Shown one piece after another: positions 1 to 6,249 of a stretch of 12,733 nucleotides of DNA. The DNA lies in NCBI GenBank assembly GCA_007125435.1, contig SLDF01000044.1, positions 1 to 12,733 on the forward strand. The letters are read 5' to 3'. The stretch's first letter is position 1, and every line of letters begins with the position of its first letter. The notes below the pieces were generated by a model. It saw only the letters and a list, made by a program, of their open reading frames with translations, was not told the origin of the DNA and did not search any database. This DNA comes from Saprospiraceae bacterium (GTDB lineage Bacteria; Bacteroidota; Bacteroidia; Chitinophagales; Saprospiraceae). The translations under genes were made by a program, and so were the position numbers.

Positions 1-113
1 GTGCTGATATTGTTACCTGTCCTTTAGATTCTATAATGGGCATGCTGAAGCACCCTCTTACAGATATTGGTTTGGAAAAATTCTTAGCCGATCATCAAAA
101 AGGAAATAAATAG
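1..113 (+). CDS. Transaldolase / fructose-6-phosphate aldolase-type protein, C-terminal end (5' truncated by window)
   Basis: This is the last 36 codons of a gene that begins before the window; codons are read from base 3 and the stop is TAG at 111-113. The peptide contains ADIVTCPLDSIMGML, then KHPLTDIGLEKFLADH. From memory this is the C-terminal signature of the small transaldolase family (TalC/MipB/FSA type, about 215-220 residues): the end of the last barrel strand, then the HPLTD-G-xxxFLxDW/H tail helix. Members act in the cytoplasm, either in the non-oxidative pentose phosphate pathway or as fructose-6-phosphate aldolases. The visible tail cannot separate these two activities. No convincing terminator follows the stop. 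The family call is fairly sure; the exact reaction is not. Confidence 0.8.
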   Translation, partial: ADIVTCPLDSIMGMLKHPLTDIGLEKFLADHQKGNK

Positions 114-551
114 ACCCTTGGATACTTTATGTCTTTACTGAATCATTTGTCTTTCAACATGGTGTTGTTATTATAGTTCTCCATCAGCGATTTGTCGTTG
201 TGTCAAAGCAAATGCGAATTTAGAGTCGATGATTATCGTATAGCGGAATCGAGTATGGAAGAATTGTGACCCATGAAATCCTTTAATAAATTACTATGAT
301 TTTATCATGTTGATGCTAGAACACAGTAAATAAATGCTAGTGTGACGAGATTTAGCGTCCCAGACTGCGTGGAGCGCGATACCCAAAGCGCGATGAATAG
401 CAACATATCATTTGAACCTCATTGAATAATTAATTAATAGGAGCATCATGCAACCTGCTTGAGCATATCATATTAAATATGTGGAAGTAGGCATCAAGCT
501 ATTTATTATCAATTTTTTATAGCCCATAATGCAATAATTACAGATATTCAT
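114..551. other. Non-coding stretch upstream of the ribosomal operon
   Basis: I see no credible gene on either strand in these roughly 440 bases. It is A/T-rich, with one G/C-richer patch around 355-395 that holds two direct copies of AGCGCGAT 14 bases apart (about 373-395). A short perfect inverted pair (CATATT/AATATG) lies near 470-482. No T-run-associated hairpin strong enough to call a terminator was found, although a 5-bp stem at 155-167 follows the upstream gene. The stretch may be decayed sequence or hold an unrecognised small RNA; nothing seen supports either specifically. Confidence 0.5.
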
Positions 552-559
552 TACCTTTG
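552..559 (+). promoter_or_regulatory. Bacteroidota -7 promoter element for rpsF operon
   Basis: TACCTTTG is an exact match to the Bacteroidota housekeeping -7 consensus TAnnTTTG. It lies 40 bases before the rpsF ATG, which leaves a leader of roughly 30 bases. No clear TTG-type -33 element is visible at the usual spacing; the expected position is A/T-rich. This element would drive rpsF-rpsR-rplI. Confidence 0.7.
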
Positions 560-599
560 CCGCCCGTAAAATATTTTTTAACTTTTATTAAAACGTAAT

Positions 600-1052
600 A
601 TGCGTAATTATGAAGTAACTTTCATCGTAGATCCAGTACTGTCGGACGGTGAAATTAAATCGACAGCTCACACGTATGTAGATATGCTTAAAAGTGAAGG
701 AGCAGAAATCGTACATATAGATGAGATGGGGCTTCGCCAGTTGGCTTATCCCATTAAGAAGAGACATTCAGGTGTCTATTTTTGTATAGAATTTAGCATG
801 GAAGAGGCAGGTGACCTTCTTGATCGTATGCAGTTAGCCTTAAGAAGGGATGAGAGAATCATGCGCTTCTTGACAGTGAAACTGGATAAATACGGTGTCA
901 AATACAATGCTGACAAAAGAGCAGGATTGATTGGCAAAGTATCCAAAAAGTCTAAATCCACCGATGCAAAGAGTGATGCAAAAACCGCTCAGTCTAAGGA
1001 TAAAAAAGCTGCCGCTGCTGCTGCCGCTGTTGCATCAAATGAAGAAGAATAA
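600..1052 (+). CDS. rpsF: 30S ribosomal protein bS6
   Basis: Structural protein of the small ribosomal subunit that binds 16S rRNA together with bS18. The 150-residue product begins MRNYEVTFIVDP, the usual bS6 start, so the ATG at 600 is secure. Core motifs are LAYPIKKRHSGVYF (about residues 48-61) and DERIMRFLTVKLDK (about 84-97). The core ends near residue 100. About 50 further residues form a Lys/Ala/Ser-rich, probably disordered tail with a run of seven alanines and an acidic end (SNEEE). Lengthened low-complexity S6 tails are common, but this one is on the long side. First gene of an operon with rpsR (28-base gap) and rplI, behind a good -7 element. No Shine-Dalgarno; the start is preceded by an A/T-rich run, as is normal in this phylum. 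Confidence 0.97.
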   Translation: MRNYEVTFIVDPVLSDGEIKSTAHTYVDMLKSEGAEIVHIDEMGLRQLAYPIKKRHSGVYFCIEFSMEEAGDLLDRMQLALRRDERIMRFLTVKLDKYGVKYNADKRAGLIGKVSKKSKSTDAKSDAKTAQSKDKKAAAAAAAVASNEEE

Positions 1053-1080
1053 ATTCTAAAACAAAAAAAGAAAAAACATC

Positions 1081-1347
1081 ATGGCGAATAGAGATGATAT
1101 AAAATTCCTAAGTAATCCTAAGATAGGTCAGAAAAGAAAAAAGTACTGCCGCTTTAAGAAGTATAATATCAAGTACATCGACTACAAAGATCCAGACTTC
1201 TTACTGCAATTCATCAATGAGCAGGGAAAGATTCTTCCAAGAAGAATTACAGGAAACTCATTGAAGTACCAGCGTAAAATATCTGTAGCGGTCAAGAAAG
1301 CCAGACATTTGGCCTTGTTACCATATGTTGCAGATTTATTGAAATAA
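1081..1347 (+). CDS. rpsR: 30S ribosomal protein bS18
   Basis: Small-subunit protein that forms a heterodimer with bS6 on the platform of the 30S subunit. The 88-residue product has the usual family length. It shows the bS18 core: KKYCRFKKYNIKYIDYKD, then LLQFINEQGKILPRRITG and a basic C-terminal helix including KYQRKISVAVKKARHLALLP. There is a single cysteine at about residue 21. The N-terminal extension before the core is short. The gene lies between rpsF and rplI with gaps of 28 and 31 bases, in the standard Bacteroidota order, and is almost certainly co-transcribed with both. Nothing unusual was seen. Confidence 0.97.
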   Translation: MANRDDIKFLSNPKIGQKRKKYCRFKKYNIKYIDYKDPDFLLQFINEQGKILPRRITGNSLKYQRKISVAVKKARHLALLPYVADLLK

Positions 1348-1378
1348 TTTTGACTGACATTCCTTAAAAGATAAAGAC

Positions 1379-1825
1379 ATGGAAATCATACTTTTAAAAA
1401 ATATGGATAAGGTAGGCGACAAACACGATATCGTGACTGTGAAGCCGGGATATGCTAGGAACTATCTTATTCCACAGGGCTTAGCCATTGTTGCTAATGC
1501 ACCAAATAGGGCTAAATTAGCTGAATTAATTAAGATTGAAGAAGAGAAAGAAGCCGCTAGGTTAGAAGAATATCAAGCATTGGCAGAGACAATGAAATCA
1601 CTTGACCTGGAGATAGGTGCTAAAACCGGAACGACAGGTAAGATATTTGGAAGTGTTACTAATATCCAGATTGCTCAGGCTCTTAGAGATAAGCACGAAA
1701 TCGATATCGAGAGAAAGAAAATTTTAATCGAAGAGGATATTAAGACCATTGGAGACTACACAGCAGAGATAAAGTTGCACAAAGAAGTCACTGTACAACT
1801 GCCATTTAAAGTGGTTTCAGAGTAA
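1379..1825 (+). CDS. rplI: 50S ribosomal protein bL9
   Basis: Large-subunit protein bL9, an elongated two-domain protein bound to 23S rRNA near the base of the L1 stalk. The 148-residue product has the normal length. The N-terminal domain begins MEIILLKNMDKVGDKHDIVTVK and continues PGYARNYLIPQGLAI, the diagnostic bL9 signature. A charged connecting helix follows (about residues 45-75, rich in Glu, Lys and Ala). The C-terminal domain carries TGKIFGSVTNIQIAQAL. It is the last gene of the rpsF operon; the stop is followed after 28 bases by a strong terminator hairpin. Confidence 0.97.
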   Translation: MEIILLKNMDKVGDKHDIVTVKPGYARNYLIPQGLAIVANAPNRAKLAELIKIEEEKEAARLEEYQALAETMKSLDLEIGAKTGTTGKIFGSVTNIQIAQALRDKHEIDIERKKILIEEDIKTIGDYTAEIKLHKEVTVQLPFKVVSE

Positions 1826-1853
1826 AACGAAGTTCTTTAGAGCTATAGATATT

Positions 1854-1886
1854 AAAAAGCCCATTGCATGTTGCAGTGGGCTTTTT
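1854..1886. terminator. Bidirectional intrinsic terminator between rplI and the phosphoribosyltransferase gene
   Basis: A 15-bp stem with one G-U wobble pairs 1854-1868 (A5, GCCC, ATTGCA) with 1872-1886 (TGCAGTGGGC, T5), around a three-base TGT loop. The T-run on the plus strand and the matching A-run on the left arm give a U-tract for transcripts from either side. It lies between two convergent genes, so it can end both the rpsF operon and the minus-strand gene that stops at 1958. Confidence 0.93.
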
Positions 1887-1957
1887 AAGTTATGAAGTTT
1901 CATGCTTCTAAACCTGGATCTTATACCAAAATTATGGCATATACTGTTGACAGGTAC

Positions 1958-2449
1958 TCATTCAAGTCTTACCACCATTTCCTCAGCATCTAAATCGACA
2001 TCAATATTTTCCTTTAGGGTAGTAGCCAAAGATAAGCCTACGTATTCTACACTTATAGGGAATGCCTTATGTGTTCTGTCCACTAATACGGCAGCTTCTA
2101 CAGAAGCCGGTAAAATATTCATAAGTGGTTTTGCGGCATAAAACAAAGTGCGTCCTGTATTAGCTACATCATCGACTATGATAATATGCTTATTGTTGAG
2201 CGTATCTAGCGGTACAGATAGAGTCACTTCCTCACTTAGGGGGTCTGCCGGATTTAGGCGTATTCGTATTAATTCAACCTCAAACTTTGACAATTTGTCT
2301 AGTGCGTCGGCTAACAACCTAGCGAAATTGTATCCATTATTATTGATACCCGCAATATACAGCTTGTCTATACCTAGTTTGTACTCTGCGACCTGAATAG
2401 ACAATCTCTGGATTTTGTGCTCTATGGCCTGGTGGTTCAATACTATCAT
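1958..2449 (-). CDS. PyrR-like phosphoribosyltransferase
   Basis: Predicted cytoplasmic type I phosphoribosyltransferase of 163 residues. The PRPP-binding loop is at residues 89-101 (IIIVDDVANTGRT), with the paired acidic residues D93 and D94. An upstream strand-loop (YIAGINNNGYNFA, 31-43) matches the pyrophosphate loop region. The later segment VLVDRTHKAFPISVEYVG (121-138) and the acidic end resemble PyrR, the pyrimidine operon regulator/uracil phosphoribosyltransferase. It is shorter than typical PyrR (about 180 residues), and similar short proteins occur as stand-alone genes in Bacteroidota, so regulation of pyr genes cannot be assumed. pyrF lies in the same window but about 6 kb away and on the other strand. 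The gene is divergent from the Fe-S gene at 2605. An ATG start at 2449 is the only sensible choice. The substrate base is unknown. Confidence 0.85.
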   Translation of the reverse strand: MIVLNHQAIEHKIQRLSIQVAEYKLGIDKLYIAGINNNGYNFARLLADALDKLSKFEVELIRIRLNPADPLSEEVTLSVPLDTLNNKHIIIVDDVANTGRTLFYAAKPLMNILPASVEAAVLVDRTHKAFPISVEYVGLSLATTLKENIDVDLDAEEMVVRLE

Positions 2450-2516
2450 ATGATAAATTTTTATGTCCTGTGGTCACCGCATGTTATTAATGGAGACCTT
2501 GGATATTATGATGGTT

Positions 2517-2547
2517 AACTTTCAATATGATTATTTGAAAGTTTTTT
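2517..2547. repeat. Perfect 9-bp inverted repeat followed by a T-run, in a divergent intergenic region
   Basis: AACTTTCAA (2517-2525) and TTGAAAGTT (2535-2543) are perfect inverted copies around a nine-base A/T spacer, and the right arm runs into six Ts (2542-2547). The shape fits a weak A/T-rich intrinsic terminator. However, no plus-strand gene ends just upstream: the neighbours are divergent. An operator-type dyad, or an attenuator in a leader, are therefore alternatives. It overlaps the TTTG at 2534-2537 that could be a -33 element for the Fe-S gene. Confidence 0.6.
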
Positions 2548-2565
2548 AGAATTCATATATCTTGT
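2534..2565 (+). promoter_or_regulatory. Possible -33/-7 promoter for the membrane Fe-S protein gene
   Basis: TTTG at 2534-2537 and TATCTTGT at 2558-2565 are 20 bases apart, close to the Bacteroidota -33/-7 spacing. The -7 candidate departs from TAnnTTTG at its last two fixed positions (GT instead of TG). The placement, 40 bases before the ATG at 2605, is right for a short leader. Weak call. Confidence 0.35.
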
Positions 2566-2604
2566 GCAAGTCTACATAAAAATCATCAGATAGAAAATTT
2601 AATT

Positions 2605-3960
2605 ATGATAGGTTCAGTCATTTTTGCTATACTTTTTTTAATAGCTTTTGGGTTTGCGTTTAAGAAGTATAGCCGTATCAGACGCAATATATTGCTGGGG
2701 AGGGATGTCACTATAGAGGGTCCAAAGAGTGAGCGTTGGAAAAATGTTTTACTCATTGCCTTCGGTCAAAAGAAGATGTTCAAGCGATTGTTGCCGGCAA
2801 TCATGCACCTTTTTATTTATGTCGCCTTTTTGGCCACACAAATAGAGCTCATTGAAATTATCGTGGATGGCTTTACCGGGTTTCATAGGTTTTTCTCTGG
2901 ACTTTTGGGTGGTGTTTACACATTTGTCATTAATGCTATAGAAATTTTATCACTTTTGGCCCTTGTTGGTACGATTATTTTTTTGGTACGTAGAAATATA
3001 CTTTCTATTCCCCGGTTTAATAAACCAGAGATGAAGGGCTGGCCAAAGTTAGATGCAAATATCATACTCATTGGTGAATTATTCCTCATCGTTGGTATCT
3101 TTACTATGAATGGCGCAGATGTTTTATTGCAAGAAATGGCTCCAGATAAATACCCTGATAGTGGTCTGCTTTTAATCAGCTCTGTACTCGGGCCAGCCAT
3201 GTTTGGAGGTTTATCTTTTGAAACCCTCGCTGCCTTGGAGCGCGTTGGCTGGTGGATGCATATTCTCGGTGTATTTGGCTTTTTAGTGTATCTTCCTTAT
3301 TCAAAGCATCTGCACATACTTCTAGCTTTCCCTAATACCTATTACAGCAGATTAGAGGAGAAAGGCAAAATGGATAATATGCCGGAGATTATGAATGAAG
3401 TCAAATCCATGCTCGGCATGGTAGATGCTGAGGAGAATGATTTTGGCGACGAGTTACCAGAATTTGGTGCCGATGATGTAACATCTTTATCCTGGAAGAA
3501 CTTACTTGATGCCTATTCGTGTACTGAATGCGGCAGGTGTACAGCAGTTTGCCCGGCCAATATTACCGGAAAGAAATTATCGCCACGTAAAGTCATGATG
3601 GATGTCAGGGATAGAGCTGAAGAGGTAGGACGCGCGCTTGACAGCGGCAATGTAGACTTTATAGCAGAAGACAAAAGAGGCGAAGGCGTCAAGTTGACTA
3701 AAGAAAACTTTGACGATGGGAAATCATTGTTTGATTACACCACACCGGAGGAAATTCATGCCTGTACGACTTGTAATGCCTGTGTAGAAGCATGTCCTGT
3801 ACTGATCAACCCTTTGGATATCATTCTGCAAATGAGAAGACATGAAATATTAACCCAGTCAGCTGGTCCTTCTGATTGGATGCCAATGTTTACCAGCCTT
3901 GAAAATAATGGTGCTGTATGGCAGATTTCTGACTCTCGAGAAGCATGGACTAAAGACTAA
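2605..3960 (+). CDS. Membrane-anchored 2x[4Fe-4S] oxidoreductase subunit (HdrC/GlpC-like with a NarI-like membrane domain)
   Basis: 451-residue electron-transfer protein. About five hydrophobic segments (roughly residues 2-20, 62-82, 103-128, 150-172 and 214-232) form the N-terminal membrane part. H68, H94, H219, H235 and H237 lie in or beside them and are candidate b-heme ligands, as in NarI/HdrE-type domains. The soluble C-terminal part has two CxxCxxCxxxCP motifs: C306, C309, C312, C316 and C387, C390, C393, C397. Each fits one [4Fe-4S] cluster. Together with the CCG protein at 5458 it reproduces the domain order of single-chain ETF:menaquinone oxidoreductase-type proteins (YwjF-like). It probably passes electrons between a soluble donor and menaquinone. 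Unusually, an RCC1 gene sits between the two. ETF as partner is an inference; no etf gene is in the window. Confidence 0.85.
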   Translation: MIGSVIFAILFLIAFGFAFKKYSRIRRNILLGRDVTIEGPKSERWKNVLLIAFGQKKMFKRLLPAIMHLFIYVAFLATQIELIEIIVDGFTGFHRFFSGLLGGVYTFVINAIEILSLLALVGTIIFLVRRNILSIPRFNKPEMKGWPKLDANIILIGELFLIVGIFTMNGADVLLQEMAPDKYPDSGLLLISSVLGPAMFGGLSFETLAALERVGWWMHILGVFGFLVYLPYSKHLHILLAFPNTYYSRLEEKGKMDNMPEIMNEVKSMLGMVDAEENDFGDELPEFGADDVTSLSWKNLLDAYSCTECGRCTAVCPANITGKKLSPRKVMMDVRDRAEEVGRALDSGNVDFIAEDKRGEGVKLTKENFDDGKSLFDYTTPEEIHACTTCNACVEACPVLINPLDIILQMRRHEILTQSAGPSDWMPMFTSLENNGAVWQISDSREAWTKD

Positions 3961-3967
3961 AAGACGT

Positions 3968-3990
3968 GACAGATATTAAATTGATCTGTC
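3968..3990. repeat. Short hairpin after the Fe-S gene
   Basis: GACAGAT (3968-3974) and ATCTGTC (3984-3990) are perfect 7-bp inverted copies with a nine-base spacer, starting eight bases after the Fe-S gene stop. There is no T-run after it, so it is not a classical terminator. It could lower read-through into the RCC1 gene or stabilise the upstream mRNA end. Confidence 0.45.
3972..3980 (+). repeat. 9-bp direct repeat, left copy (right copy at 5464-5472)
   Basis: GATATTAAA occurs here and again inside the start of the CCG-protein gene at 5464-5472, so the two copies flank the RCC1 gene. Read in frame from the GTG at 3966, the left copy gives V/M-T-D-I-K-L, against M-S-D-I-K-V at the true start of the CCG gene. 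It may be a remnant of the original gene start or an insertion footprint, or it may be chance in A/T-rich DNA. Confidence 0.4.
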
Positions 3991-4030
3991 TCAATCTACT
4001 GACTAAAATTAAACTATTTATTCAAAGCAT

Positions 4031-5455
4031 ATGAAAAGAATCTTTACACTGTGTATTGCATTAACAGTCCTACATCATGTTTCAATGGGACAAAGCACAT
4101 GGCTAAAAATTAGCACTGGAGCTGAGTTTAGCAGTGCCATTCGTTCGGATGGATCCCTGTGGCTGTGGGGGAGTAACTTAAATGGTCAAATAGCTAATGG
4201 TGAAATTGGACAAACTGCAGTGACTGAACCCTTCAAATTAGAAGGCTCTAACTGGGTTGATGTCAGCTGTGGGGCGGCTCATGTTATAGCCATAAAGGAT
4301 GATGGTAGCCTGTGGGGCTGGGGCAGCAATGGTGTCGGCCAGATCAGCGGCGAAGCTGAAAGCAATGTACTGTCGCCTTTTCTTATAGATGATGAATTTG
4401 AATGGTTGGCCATAGACGCGGGACAAGGTCACACCCTAGCTATCCGCAGTGACAGTACTTTATGGGGGTGGGGATTCAACGCCTTCAAGCAAGTTACGGG
4501 GACGACCTCTAACAATGTACTCGAATTATTTGAAATAGACGATAGTCGTGATTGGGTAGATATTGCCGCCGGAGGGGCGCACTCTTTAGGTCTTAGGTCA
4601 GATGGCTCCATATGGGGCTGGGGTTTAAGTGCTAATGGTCAGATTGGACCGATAGAAGGTACTGAGGTGCTTTTGCCGAGACGAATTGGACCAGATTCAC
4701 TCATATGGCAATCTGTTTCTGCAGGTTTTGAGTATTCGGTAGCCATCTCTGAAGATGGGCACTTATATGCCTTAGGGTTTAACGGTAATGGTCAGTTGGG
4801 TGTCGGAGATCTACAACAAAGGGCTGCATGGACGCTTGTAAATGATACTACTACATGGCACCGGGTCAATTGTGGATCTGCTTACTGCATGGCTATTACA
4901 GAGGAGGGCCAATTGTACGGATGGGGTGCAAATTTACAAGGAGCTTGTGGCGTTGACAACAATGAAGCCAATATATTAAAGCCTCTATTGGTTGATGAAG
5001 ACATAACCTGGACAGCCGTTTCAGCTGCTACCGGTTTGGGAGTCTCAGGTTCGGTTTTTGGCTTCCACACACTGGCTCTAAAGGAAGATAGTGACTTTAT
5101 TTGCGCAACAGGTGCGAACTATATTGGTCAGTTAGGAAATGGAATGACAGAGTCCATAAGCAATTTCGAATGTGAAACAGGTGTTATAGAGACATCTGTG
5201 GCTCATAGGCAGGTGCATGATGTTGAAGTTGCTATTTACCCGCAGCCGGCAGTTGATGAGTGTTTTGTGACAGTAAAAGACGTTTTCATAACCAGTTGGC
5301 GCATCATGGATGTCAACGGTATGGTTTTGGCACATACTGAAGAGAATAACGCAGATAATATAAACATAGATTTATCAAAGTGGCCTTCCGGAAATTATAT
5401 TCTAGGGCTATTTACAGACAAAGGTTTGATCAATAAAGTAATAGTTAAACAATAA
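4031..5455 (+). CDS. Secreted RCC1-repeat beta-propeller protein with T9SS sorting domain
   Basis: 474-residue exported protein. An N-terminal signal peptide (MKRIFTLCIALTVLHHVSMGQ) is probably cleaved after G20 or Q21. Seven RCC1-type repeats of 50-51 residues follow, each starting with a conserved tryptophan (W24, W75, W125, W175, W226, W276, W327). Each then shows the pattern G-x-x-H/S-x-x-A-I-x-x-D/E-G-x-L/I-W/Y-x-W/L-G-x-N and a GQ-G turn. Seven repeats are enough for one closed seven-bladed propeller; the seventh is the most irregular. Residues about 397-474 form a type A Por/T9SS C-terminal sorting domain: IYPQPA in place of the usual YPNPA, then SWRIMDVNGMVL, a WPSGNYILGLF strand pair and a KVIVKQ end. 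It is predicted to cross the outer membrane by T9SS. Its binding partner is unknown. The stop is two bases before the next gene, so transcription is probably shared. Confidence 0.9.
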   Translation: MKRIFTLCIALTVLHHVSMGQSTWLKISTGAEFSSAIRSDGSLWLWGSNLNGQIANGEIGQTAVTEPFKLEGSNWVDVSCGAAHVIAIKDDGSLWGWGSNGVGQISGEAESNVLSPFLIDDEFEWLAIDAGQGHTLAIRSDSTLWGWGFNAFKQVTGTTSNNVLELFEIDDSRDWVDIAAGGAHSLGLRSDGSIWGWGLSANGQIGPIEGTEVLLPRRIGPDSLIWQSVSAGFEYSVAISEDGHLYALGFNGNGQLGVGDLQQRAAWTLVNDTTTWHRVNCGSAYCMAITEEGQLYGWGANLQGACGVDNNEANILKPLLVDEDITWTAVSAATGLGVSGSVFGFHTLALKEDSDFICATGANYIGQLGNGMTESISNFECETGVIETSVAHRQVHDVEVAIYPQPAVDECFVTVKDVFITSWRIMDVNGMVLAHTEENNADNINIDLSKWPSGNYILGLFTDKGLINKVIVKQ

Positions 5456-5457
5456 TT

Positions 5458-6249
5458 ATGAGTGATATTAAAGTGCCAACAATGGCAGAAATGGCTGCAC
5501 AAGGTCAAAAGCCTGATGTTTTGTTTTGGGTGGGCTGTGCAGGTAGTTTTGACTCCAGAGCACAAAAAGTAAGCAAGGCATTTGTGAAGATATTGAATGC
5601 ATTAAACATTTCCTTTGCCATATTAGGGGATGAAGAAGCATGTACTGGAGATCCGGCCAGGAGAGCCGGTAATGAATTTGTCTTTCAAATGCTGGCTATG
5701 CAAAATATCCAAACGCTTAATGGTTATGAGGTGACTAAGATAGTAGCGACCTGCCCACACTGTTTCAATGTTCTTAAAAATGAATACCCTGAGCTTGGCG
5801 GTAGTTACGAAGTGGTTCACCATACACAATTCATCAAAGAGTTAATGGATTCAGGACAATTGACCATGAAGAGTGGAGAGTCTTTTAAGGGTAAACGTAT
5901 CACATATCACGATTCTTGTTATTTGGGAAGGGCAAATAATATCTATGAAGCACCAAGGTCAGTATTGGCTGAATTGGATGCTGACATAGTGGAAATGCAG
6001 CGCCACAAGAGTAATGGTCTTTGCTGTGGTGCCGGTGGGGCCCAAATGTGGAAAGAAGATGAGCCCGGCAATAAAAGAATCAATACCGAACGAACTGAGG
6101 AAGCAATGAAGACCGGTGCTGAAATAATTGCCGTCAATTGTCCGTTTTGTTTAACTATGATGAGCGATGGTGTCAAGGCTGAAGAAAAACAAGATGATGT
6201 CATGGTGTATGACCTAAGTGAATTAATCGTACAACAAAACCAATTGTAA
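5458..6249 (+). CDS. HdrB-type cysteine-rich (CCG domain) Fe-S oxidoreductase subunit
   Basis: 263-residue cytoplasmic protein with two cysteine-rich domains of the kind found in HdrB, GlpC, LutA and the C-terminal half of YwjF-like oxidoreductases. The second domain is complete: HDSCYLGR (C154), LCCGAGG (C189, C190) and NCPFC (C228, C231), suited to a non-cubane or regular [4Fe-4S] site. The first is a variant: GCAGS (C27), EACTGDPARRAGNE (C62, where the second cysteine of CCG is replaced) and TCPHC (C99, C102). From memory the CTGDPARR form recurs in this subfamily and is not a defect. It is the likely soluble partner of the membrane 2x[4Fe-4S] protein at 2605; the lengths add to about 714 residues, near that of the fused form. 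The stop TAA overlaps the next ATG by one base, so it is translationally coupled to the 164-aa protein. Confidence 0.85.
   Translation: MSDIKVPTMAEMAAQGQKPDVLFWVGCAGSFDSRAQKVSKAFVKILNALNISFAILGDEEACTGDPARRAGNEFVFQMLAMQNIQTLNGYEVTKIVATCPHCFNVLKNEYPELGGSYEVVHHTQFIKELMDSGQLTMKSGESFKGKRITYHDSCYLGRANNIYEAPRSVLAELDADIVEMQRHKSNGLCCGAGGAQMWKEDEPGNKRINTERTEEAMKTGAEIIAVNCPFCLTMMSDGVKAEEKQDDVMVYDLSELIVQQNQL

Noticed and set aside
155..167. CAACA-TGG-TGTTG hairpin downstream of the transaldolase-type gene as its terminator
   Set aside because: Only 5 bp of stem and no proper T-run; too weak to call.
560..599. Possible bS6:bS18 autoregulatory leader (CCG at 560-562 and 564-566)
   Set aside because: Known S6 leaders show a CCG in a bulge of a stable hairpin. 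Here only a weak A/T stem (TTTTAA/TTAAAA) is visible and the CCG is not placed in it. A covariance-model search would settle this.
4238..5335. Minus-strand open frames of 60-67 codons inside the RCC1 gene
   Set aside because: All are antisense to a gene with a signal peptide, seven regular repeats and a sorting domain; none has its own support.
5458..5760. Loss of a cysteine in the first CCG domain as a damaging mutation
   Set aside because: The ACTGDPARR form appears to be the normal state of this subfamily and all other cysteines are in place, so the protein is probably intact.
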